Assembly (NCBI GenBank): GCA_964517435.1
Contig: CAZFEC010000053.1
Location: forward strand, 1 to 18,697
Length of the DNA stretch: 18,697 nucleotides
Source: BS150m-G50 sp964517435
GTDB lineage: Bacteria > CAIWAD01 > BS150m-G50
Reading direction: 5' to 3'
The notes under the pieces are model-generated. The model searched no databases. It was not told the DNA's origin and saw only the letters and a list, made by a program, of their open reading frames with translations. Numbering within the stretch: the first letter of the stretch is position 1; each line of letters opens with the position of its first letter. This document shows, in pieces, positions 13,096 through 18,697 of the stretch. The position numbers and the translations under genes are program-made.

Positions 13096-13776
13096 CCCCA
13101 TGCGGGAAAGCGGTTTCCCCTGCCGGTTGAGGAAGAGATAGGGTGTCCGGGTCCGCAGCAGCCCGGGACGGCTGTGGCGGCGGTAGCGATCCAGCCAGCG
13201 CCAGCCCTGACGGCCCAGCGGAATGATGCGTTCCTTATCCCCCTTGCCGGTGATGCGCAGCAGGCGTTCGGTGGGAATCAGATCGCTGCTCTTGAGGCCG
13301 ATCAGCTCCGAGATGCGCAGACCGCCCCCGTAAAGCAATTCCAGGATGGCGCGGTTACGGATGCCGAGGGCGCGGGTGGTATCTGGGCGGGATAGAATGG
13401 TACGGACATCTTCCGGCGACAGGACGTACGGCAGCGGCCGGTCCACCCGGGGCGCCTCGACGCGGGAAGCGAGATCGACGGCCACTTCCCCTCTCGCTTT
13501 CAGCCAGCGATGCCACAGTTTGATGACCGTGATGTGGCGCCGGAGGCTGGCACGGCTCAGACCGCGGTCCAGGAGACCGGCCAGATAGGTGGTGATATCG
13601 TCGAGGGTGACGGCGTCGGGCGAGGTGAATCTGCGCTCGTGCAGGTAGACCGAATAGCGGTTCAAATCGGCGGCATAAGCCCGCACCGTGTTGAGCGCCA
13701 GTCCCCGTTCCAGCAGGTTGTGATTGAGGAACTGCTCGATCAGACGGTCCAGTCTGTCAGCTGCGGAGGTCGTCAA
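13096..13776 (-). CDS. xerD: XerC/XerD-type tyrosine recombinase, C-terminus lost in the gap
   Basis: XerC/D recombinases resolve chromosome dimers at dif during division. Of the protein, 227 codons are visible: an N-terminal SAM-like DNA-binding domain (LIEQFLNHNLLERGLALNTV, then YAADLNRYSVYL, residues 12-45) and the start of the catalytic domain with R154 in GGGLRISELIGL and K178 in TGKGDKERIIPLG. The remaining His-x-x-Arg and Tyr nucleophile lie in the missing part (about 75 residues in the family). The likely start is TTG 13776-13774, with AAGGAG ten bases upstream, overlapping the end of recJ by 20 bases. The recJ neighbourhood also occurs in E. coli, where xerD sits near recJ, but XerC cannot be excluded. 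The truncation is an assembly effect, not a mutation. Confidence 0.88.
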
Positions 13777-15367
13777 TAATCAACTGCTCCTTGGTGCGCC
13801 CGTTCCAGCTGTTGGCCTGCAGCTGGAACACCACATCCACCCGGTTGCCGTATTCCAAATCGGCGCCCCGCGGACCCTGCTGCCACCAGATCGCCTCAAA
13901 TTCGCGGTCGTCGTTCTCCAGATGCAGTTTCAGGTGCTTGCCGCCCGTCAACAGGTTTTTGCGCAGCAGGCGTGAGTTCCGCAACAGAAAGCGCGGTTTG
14001 GGATTGCCCATTCCCCAGGGGGCGAGTTCCCGCAGTTCCTCCAGCAGGGGAAGTCCGATTTCGCCCGGCTGCAACTCCAGATCGATCACCAGCTCCGGTG
14101 TGCGCATCTCCTCATCGATGATTTCACTGGCGTAGGCATCCATCGCCGCGATGAATTCCTCCAGGTTTACTTCCTTGATGGTGAGACCGGCTGCCTCGCT
14201 GTGACCGCCGTACTCCTCCAGCAGGTGGGCATGGCGGGCGATGGCGGCGGTGATGTCGAAGCCCTGGATCGAACGGCCGCTGGCTTTCAGCAGGCCGTCC
14301 CCCACCCGGGAGAAGACCAGCGCCGGCAGCGAATACTCCTGGGAGATGCGCGCCGCGATTAAGCCGATGATGCCCAGGTGCCAGTCGCCGACTCGCTGGA
14401 CGATCTGGCCGCGGTCGCAACTCTCGCCGATCTCGTTCAGAACCGCTTCCAGACCCTCCTGCTGCTCGACCTTACGCTGTTCGTTGAGGTTGGCCAGTTG
14501 GTTGGCCAGCGGCATCGCTTCGTCCAGAGAACGGGAGCGCAGCAGTTCGAGTGCGATATCGGGGCTCTCCATGCGTCCGGCGCTGTTGATGCGGGGTGCC
14601 AGCATCCAACCGATATGACCGGCGTCGATCGCCTTGTCCTGCAGACGGGTGACGACGCGCAGAGCCCGTATGCCGGGTCGCGGCGCCCGGTTTATCTGCT
14701 CCAGTCCCCGTTTGACCAGCATACGGTTCTCACCCAGGAGCGGCACCATATCACCGATTGTCCCGATGGTGACCAGATCGAGGTAACTGTCCAGGTCGGG
14801 CGCCTCCAGTGCCTGCAGCATCTTCCAGGCGACTCCGACACCAGCCAGACCGTTGAAAGGATAACGGGAATCGTGCCGGTTGGCGTTGACGATCGCGATG
14901 GCGCGGGGCAGCTCCTTGTCCTGTTGATGATGGTCGAGCACGATTACATCGACCCCGGCGGTCGCCAGTTGTTCGAGGGCGGCGTGGGCGGTGGTGCCGT
15001 TGTCGACCGTCACCAGCAGCCTGGCGCCGCTCTGACGGATGCGATCCACCGAGTGCGTCTGCAAGCCGTAACCATCCTTGACCCTGTGCGGCAGGATGTA
15101 CTCATAGGGCAGGTCCAGGTAACGCAGGAATTCCAGGATAACGGCCGTTGAAGTGATGCCGTCCGCATCGTAGTCGCCGAAAACCAGAATTTTTTCCCGA
15201 TTGCGAACGGCGGTCAGGAACCGCTCCACGGCCTGTTCCATGTCGGGCAACAGGAAGGGATCGTGGATGGTCTCCGTATGCTCGTCCAGATTGCGGAGGG
15301 TGCGCAGTCGCTGGATGACGCTGCCCTGGCCGGTAGTATCGAGTACGGTCCAGCGTTTTCTAAGCAT
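13757..15367 (-). CDS. recJ: RecJ, single-strand DNA-specific 5'-3' exonuclease
   Basis: RecJ degrades single-stranded DNA from the 5' end in RecF-pathway recombination, mismatch repair and base excision repair, using Mn or Mg held by a DHH active site. The motifs are all present: FGDYDADGITST (63-74), PHRVKDGYGL (93-102), VDNGTT (121-126), LDHH (144-147), and NANRHDSRYPFNGLAGVGVAWK (split by the domain turn, about 155-177). A DHHA1-like region follows, with GHIGWMLAPRINSAGRM and EEYGGHSEAAGLTI. The C-terminal OB-like part ends NRVDVVFQLQANSWNGRTKE. The length of 536 is slightly below the usual 560-580 but complete. Its ATG directly follows the TAA of the Nudix gene, and the recombinase start overlaps its own end, so it sits inside one operon. 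Confidence 0.95.
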   Translation of the reverse strand: MLRKRWTVLDTTGQGSVIQRLRTLRNLDEHTETIHDPFLLPDMEQAVERFLTAVRNREKILVFGDYDADGITSTAVILEFLRYLDLPYEYILPHRVKDGYGLQTHSVDRIRQSGARLLVTVDNGTTAHAALEQLATAGVDVIVLDHHQQDKELPRAIAIVNANRHDSRYPFNGLAGVGVAWKMLQALEAPDLDSYLDLVTIGTIGDMVPLLGENRMLVKRGLEQINRAPRPGIRALRVVTRLQDKAIDAGHIGWMLAPRINSAGRMESPDIALELLRSRSLDEAMPLANQLANLNEQRKVEQQEGLEAVLNEIGESCDRGQIVQRVGDWHLGIIGLIAARISQEYSLPALVFSRVGDGLLKASGRSIQGFDITAAIARHAHLLEEYGGHSEAAGLTIKEVNLEEFIAAMDAYASEIIDEEMRTPELVIDLELQPGEIGLPLLEELRELAPWGMGNPKPRFLLRNSRLLRKNLLTGGKHLKLHLENDDREFEAIWWQQGPRGADLEYGNRVDVVFQLQANSWNGRTKEQLIIDDLRS

Positions 15368-15997
15368 TTACAGGTCCTCGAGCTTGGTTTGCAGGCCGAC
15401 GGTGGGATAGCGCCGCAACAGCCATTGCAGGGCAATAAGGGTTTTGCTGTCGGTGACGGCCCCTGTCGAAAGCAGTTCCTGCACTTCCGCCTGGCTGACA
15501 GTATGCTGGGTCAGAAATTCACCCTGGTCGAGTTCAACCGGCCCGGGCTGTAAATCCCTCGCCAAAAAGATATGTATCACTTCGTCTGAGTATCCGATAC
15601 AGGGGTGGTAGGACAAGAGAGGTTGCCACGTACCGGCGGTATACCCGGTCTCCTCTTTCAGCTCGCGCTGAGCACAACTCAGCGGCTCTTCGCCGCGAGT
15701 CAGTTTGCCGGCGGGGATCTCCCACAGTACCCGGCCGACCGGGTAGCGGAATTGCCGAATCAGAACGACATCGCCGTTGTCCAGCAGCGGCAGGATGGCG
15801 GCCGCGCCGGTATGGCGCAGGTACTCCCGCGTGCTGCTGGAGCCGTCCGGCAGGCGCACCTGGTCAGTGTAGACCACCGCCATGCGGCCGCGGTAAACCA
15901 GTTCGCTGCTCAAGCGGGTCTCCCGCAGTTCGGTCTGGTCGGCCGGGCGCGCATCTGCGGCCGGCTTCCGCGTTTCAGGAGATCGTTTATTCGACAT
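15368..15997 (-). CDS. nudF: Nudix hydrolase, ADP-ribose pyrophosphatase type
   Basis: This enzyme family cleaves ADP-ribose to AMP and ribose 5-phosphate, removing a reactive nucleotide. The Nudix box is intact: G97, E103, R111, E112, E115, E116 and G118, in the order G-x5-E-x7-R-E-L-x-E-E-x-G. The upstream element QFRYPVGRVLWEIPAG and the downstream SYHPCIGYSDEVIHIFLA are typical of the ADP-ribose subgroup, where the conserved Glu in S-D-E is thought to take part in catalysis. I chose ATG 15997-15995 over the longer frame at 16033, because AAGGTGG lies just upstream and the extra 12 residues would lie entirely inside the preceding gene. It overlaps the GlmS-like stop by 11 bases, implying translational coupling. 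The N-terminal 25 residues are probably disordered. Confidence 0.9.
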   Translation of the reverse strand: MSNKRSPETRKPAADARPADQTELRETRLSSELVYRGRMAVVYTDQVRLPDGSSSTREYLRHTGAAAILPLLDNGDVVLIRQFRYPVGRVLWEIPAGKLTRGEEPLSCAQRELKEETGYTAGTWQPLLSYHPCIGYSDEVIHIFLARDLQPGPVELDQGEFLTQHTVSQAEVQELLSTGAVTDSKTLIALQWLLRRYPTVGLQTKLEDL

Positions 15998-17816
15998 TAA
16001 CCACCTTCTGGAGATGGGGCGGATGATCCACATTCAGTTGTTTCAGGCCCGCAACCGCCTTGAACAGCAGCTGCATCGCCATGATGGCGACAACCGGATA
16101 GCCGAATTCATGCGCGTGCGGCAGAGTAATCACCGCCATGGCGTCCTTGAATTCCTCGCGGCGCCGGTCGGTAACCACGATGATTTTTGTATCACGCGAC
16201 ATCAGGCGGGAATAGATGCGTCGATTGCGCTCCAGGTAGAGATCATCCGGAATGTACATGATAATCGGCGTATCCGGTTTGATGGTGGCGATCGGCCCGT
16301 GATGGAATTCCGAGGCGGAGAGGCCCTGGGCGCTGACGTTGATCATCTCATGCACCTTGAGAGCCGCTTCCTTGGCGATCCCGAAGAAAGGCCCGAAACC
16401 GAGGAAGATGTAGTAGTCGGTATTCGCGATCTTGCGCGCCAGTTTTTCGAGCTCACTCTTCTGGGTAAGCATCTGTTCCATCTGCTTGGGCAGCTTCTCC
16501 AGTTCGCGCAGATAGCTTTTACCCTGGGCGGCGGATACATGCCGCATCCGGCCCAGCAGGATTGTCAGCAGCGCGAAAGTAACCAGCTCGGTGGTGAAGG
16601 ACTTGGTCGCCGGTACGGCGTACTCGATCCCGGCCCGGGTATAGATGCCGGCGTCGGTTTCCCGATAGAGGGGTGAGGAGATCCGGTTGAGGATGCCGAT
16701 GACCTTGCCGCCGCGCATTTTGATCTCCTGCACGGCTTCGATGGTGCCAATGGTTTCGCCCGACTGGCTGACCGCAATGTAGAGGGTATCCGGTTCGATG
16801 ATGGGATTGCCGCTGGCCAACTCCCCCGCCCTGACATAAGTGGCGGGGACCTGGGCGATCGTCTGCAACCAGTTGGCGGCGACCATGCCCGCCAGGTAGG
16901 AGGACCCGGTCCCGGTGATGACGATACGCTTGACCCGCAGCAGGTCCGGTTGCAGCTGCTCAACGCCAGACAGGCGGACGATCCCGTAATCGAACAGCAG
17001 CCTTCCCGACAGGACTCGCTGTACCGCCGCGGGTTGATCGTGCATTTCCTTCTCGAAGAAGGAGTCGTAATCACCGAAATCTGCCGTTTCAGCCATCTCC
17101 GGGATTTCATCGACAGCCCGCTCGGAGTCCGGCTCCAGCGTCAGATGTGATACATGGAAGGCATCCGGCGTGAGGGTCACGATTTCCTGATCGCGCAGGT
17201 AGTAGATCTTCAACTTGTGGGCGGCCAGCACCTGCACGTCCGAAGCTAGAAAGACTTCGCCCTCACCGATACCGAGGATCAGGGAGGAACCGGAAGCGGC
17301 TCCGACAATGGTCTCCGGTTCCCGGCGGTGTATCACGGCGATGCTGTAGGTCCCCTCCACGCGCAGGAGCGTCTGCCGGACCGCTTCGGTCAGATCGCCT
17401 TCGTAGTATTTCTCGATCAGATGAGCGAAAACCTCACTGTCGGTAGAGGTGGCGAAACGGTGTCCCTCCCCCTCCAGCTCCACCTGCAGCGCTTCGGAAT
17501 TGACCAGGAGCCCGCTGTGCACGATAGCCAGATCGCCGGCGCAATCCGGAATCGGATGTGCGTTGCGATCGGAAGGCTTGCCATAGGTTGCCCAGCGGGT
17601 ATGCGCGATGGCGTGATTCCCGCGGAAGGTCTTGGGAAGCTTCGGCACCAGTTCGCTGATGCTGCCCGCCTTTTTGCGGATCTTGATACGGCTCCCGGAA
17701 TGCAGCGCCACACCGACGGAATCACCGCCCAGCCCCACGCGCTCCATCACGCGCAATCCTTCGGTCACCACCTCGATCGCGTTTCTTTTACCGATGTAAC
17801 CAACTATTCCTGACAT
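15987..17816 (-). CDS. glmS: GlmS-like aminotransferase/isomerase with a degenerate glutaminase site
   Basis: GlmS makes glucosamine 6-phosphate from fructose 6-phosphate and glutamine for cell-wall and LPS sugars. The 609-residue protein has the full layout: GATase (2-215), SIS1 (about 285-420), SIS2 (about 455-595) and the C-terminal tail ending VVNVE. The glutaminase part is changed. The nucleophile Cys after Met is Ser2 (MSGIVGYIG), the usual Y-R-G-Y-D-S-A-G is RVGLGGDSVG, and the Asn before Gly in the V-H-N-G oxyanion loop is Ser101. HTRWATYG and D126 remain. The isomerase side looks sound: SQSGET, TKSFT, the K-x-x-E of ALKVHE, EFHHGP and the tail Lys. So glutamine hydrolysis is probably lost. 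It could use free ammonia, or act as another sugar isomerase or deaminase. It starts 51 bases after the 84-residue gene. Confidence 0.85.
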   Translation of the reverse strand: MSGIVGYIGKRNAIEVVTEGLRVMERVGLGGDSVGVALHSGSRIKIRKKAGSISELVPKLPKTFRGNHAIAHTRWATYGKPSDRNAHPIPDCAGDLAIVHSGLLVNSEALQVELEGEGHRFATSTDSEVFAHLIEKYYEGDLTEAVRQTLLRVEGTYSIAVIHRREPETIVGAASGSSLILGIGEGEVFLASDVQVLAAHKLKIYYLRDQEIVTLTPDAFHVSHLTLEPDSERAVDEIPEMAETADFGDYDSFFEKEMHDQPAAVQRVLSGRLLFDYGIVRLSGVEQLQPDLLRVKRIVITGTGSSYLAGMVAANWLQTIAQVPATYVRAGELASGNPIIEPDTLYIAVSQSGETIGTIEAVQEIKMRGGKVIGILNRISSPLYRETDAGIYTRAGIEYAVPATKSFTTELVTFALLTILLGRMRHVSAAQGKSYLRELEKLPKQMEQMLTQKSELEKLARKIANTDYYIFLGFGPFFGIAKEAALKVHEMINVSAQGLSASEFHHGPIATIKPDTPIIMYIPDDLYLERNRRIYSRLMSRDTKIIVVTDRRREEFKDAMAVITLPHAHEFGYPVVAIMAMQLLFKAVAGLKQLNVDHPPHLQKVVNVE

Positions 17817-17867
17817 CCGGTGTCCCTGGTTGTTTTGTTTGAGAACATTGCTTTCGACACAGTTGAA

Positions 17868-18122
17868 TTAGCCGTAGATGGCGCGCCGAATCTGGCGTAT
17901 CGACATCTCCTGCGGAAAGCGTCTATCTTTCAGTTCCTCTTGAATGAGTTGATAGATCTCTTCGTTATGCAGAGCGCCCTGCCGCCGTAACTCCTGATGC
18001 CGCCTGCGGATAAAATCGCGGCTGGGCAGGGAGTAGAAATCCCGCACTTCATTCACGATCTTGCGGAGAACTGGCTCCGGAACCTGCACAATTGATTGAA
18101 GATGACGGATAAATTCGTTCAT
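17868..18122 (-). CDS. small all-helical protein, possible HTH
   Basis: The 84-residue product is basic, mostly helical and unrecognised. ATG 18122-18120 is chosen because AAGGAAG lies just upstream; a longer frame from 18164 would start inside a hairpin and lacks a ribosome site. The first half reads MNEFIRHLQSIVQVPEPVLR and the second is rich in Arg, Lys and Glu. NEEIYQLIQEELKDRR followed by SIRQIRRAIYG has the spacing of a helix, a turn and a possible recognition helix, reminiscent of small HTH proteins whose last helix ends in R-x-I-Y-G. That resemblance is weak. It is the first gene downstream of the rRNA terminator, with a repeat-rich leader, and the GlmS-like gene follows. Confidence 0.65.
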   Translation of the reverse strand: MNEFIRHLQSIVQVPEPVLRKIVNEVRDFYSLPSRDFIRRRHQELRRQGALHNEEIYQLIQEELKDRRFPQEMSIRQIRRAIYG

Positions 18123-18137
18123 TAGCTTCCTTTTCAC

Positions 18138-18248
18138 ACGCCAGGATCCGATTTTGCCTGACATTGGGCAAAATAGTAATAAAACACGCTTCTAGAAAGC
18201 TTTCTCTTTAAAAATCGTCCGTACTAGTAATAAAAGCTACGCCAGGAT
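18138..18248. repeat. nested direct repeats and palindromes upstream of the 84-residue gene
   Basis: Two exact direct repeats are nested: ACGCCAGGAT at 18138-18147 and 18239-18248 (outer), and TAGTAATAAAA at 18174-18184 and 18225-18235 (inner). Between the inner pair is the perfect 12-base palindrome AGAAAGCTTTCT (18194-18205). ATTTTGCC (18151-18158) and GGCAAAAT (18167-18174) form a hairpin with an 8-base loop. All lie in the space between the rRNA terminator and the gene, so they may include its promoter and operator. Confidence 0.5.
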
Positions 18249-18289
18249 TGCCCGGTTCAGGCGCGGCATGGCTTTCCATACCTCCTCAT

Positions 18290-18317
18290 AAAAAAACCCG
18301 CCTTTTGGGCGGGTTTT
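18290..18317 (-). terminator. intrinsic terminator of the rRNA operon
   Basis: On the minus strand CCCGCC (18313-18308) pairs with GGCGGG (18302-18297), extended by A-T pairs, and is followed by a run of seven T. It begins 12 bases beyond the 5S end, as expected for an rRNA operon. The plus strand also has TTTT after the stem, so some activity in both directions is possible. Confidence 0.9.
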
Positions 18318-18329
18318 CTAATGATAAAA

Positions 18330-18443
18330 TCGGCGACGTCCTACTCTCCCACAGGGCCGCCCCTGCAGTACCATCGGCGCTGGTGGACTTAACTACTCTG
18401 TTCGGGATGGGAAGAGGTGTACCCCCACCGCTATGGCCACCGA
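18330..18443 (-). rRNA. rrf: 5S ribosomal RNA
   Basis: On the minus strand the RNA begins TCGGTGGCCATAGCGG and ends GGACGTCGCCGA. The two ends pair to form helix I (with two G-U pairs). The core CCCATCCCGAACAGAG and TTAAGTCCACCAGCGCCGATG match conserved loops B and C of bacterial 5S RNA (the second motif spans 18366-18387). The length of about 114 bases is typical; ends are uncertain by a few bases. The terminator follows at once, so it is the last gene of an rRNA operon entering from the right edge. Confidence 0.95.
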
Positions 18444-18687
18444 CTCAAATCTTCGATTTGAGTTTAGAAGAAACTGCCAGACTTGTCTTGCAGTTTCTTC
18501 TCCTGCTCAAACGATTATAAATTGAGATTCCGCGAATTGGCTCAAATCAGAGATTTGAGCTTAGACGAAGTTACCCAAACAGAGTTTGCGTACCTTCGTC
18601 AGTGCCTTTGATTACACGTTAAGCAGTAGGTGACGAAGCGAAGCTTCGTCTGAGCGTGTGCTGTTTAAGCTGAAGCTCAAACAGCAC
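18444..18687 (-). other. 23S-5S spacer with an array of hairpins
   Basis: Strong inverted repeats: 18443-18451/18455-18463 (9 bp, 3-base loop), 18466-18477/18490-18501 (12 bp), 18540-18548/18552-18560 (9 bp, 3-base loop), 18564-18570/18594-18600 (7 bp with an inner CAAAC/GTTTG stem), 18632-18639/18643-18650 (8 bp, 3-base loop) and 18658-18666/18679-18687 (9 bp). The stretches at 18455-18472 and 18552-18569 match at 16 of 18 positions, so the first two hairpins resemble a duplicated unit. They are probably RNase-processing stems of the rRNA precursor. No tRNA is present. Confidence 0.75.
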
Positions 18688-18697
18688 TAAGCCAATC
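18688..18697 (-). rRNA. rrl: probable last bases of 23S rRNA, cut by the window edge
   Basis: On the minus strand the last ten bases read GATTGGCTTA, which resembles the end of bacterial 23S rRNA, where the 3' tail commonly contains GG-CTTA or GG-CTTG. The position just before a processing hairpin and a 5S gene agrees. Ten bases are too few to prove it. Confidence 0.5.

Overview
The window looks like part of a draft or metagenome-assembled chromosome from a flagellated, diderm (Gram-negative) bacterium of moderately high GC. All recognisable genes lie on the minus strand. The evidence is flagellar genes, a large outer-membrane-barrel-like protein with signal peptide, FecR-like and Fn3-like secreted proteins, and the debris of a secreted beta-helix protein. 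That mix recalls FCB-type lineages (KSB1, Zixibacteria and relatives), but the assignment is an inference with low confidence. A run of exactly 100 N marks a scaffold gap.

Reading in the direction of transcription (right to left): the right edge holds what is probably the 3' tip of 23S rRNA, a 23S-5S spacer packed with hairpins (some duplicated), a 5S rRNA and a strong terminator. Next comes an 84-residue possible HTH protein behind a repeat-rich leader. It is followed by a tight housekeeping run: a GlmS-like enzyme, a Nudix ADP-ribose pyrophosphatase, RecJ and a XerC/D recombinase cut by the gap. Beyond the gap are a secreted Fn3-like protein and a FecR-domain protein closed by a clear terminator, then a 775-residue putative outer-membrane protein.

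After a gene-free stretch of about 480 bases with a palindromic repeat, a three-gene signalling unit follows: HDOD protein, GAF/PAS sensor lacking a kinase domain, and a single-domain receiver overlapping the sensor by one base. Another gene-free stretch with a hairpin and a degenerate hexamer tract separates this from a late flagellar cluster: a 52-residue ORF, fliD, fliS, a 53-residue ORF overlapping fliS, and flgM. Two weak sigma-28-like promoters sit in this cluster, which agrees with the presence of the sigma-28 antagonist FlgM. The left edge is a decayed gene with a frameshift and an in-frame stop.

Most notable points: (1) the GlmS-like protein has Ser in place of the nucleophile Cys and other losses in its glutaminase domain while its isomerase residues look intact; (2) FlgM is nearly twice the usual length and seems to carry a second copy of its sigma-binding motif; (3) the GAF/PAS protein keeps a DHp-like N-N-P-L box but has Asp where the phospho-accepting His should be, has no ATPase domain, and is coupled to a receiver with its phospho-site intact; (4) three nested CTGC/GCAG palindromes lie between a sigma-28-like promoter and fliD; (5) the rRNA spacer is built from duplicated hairpins.
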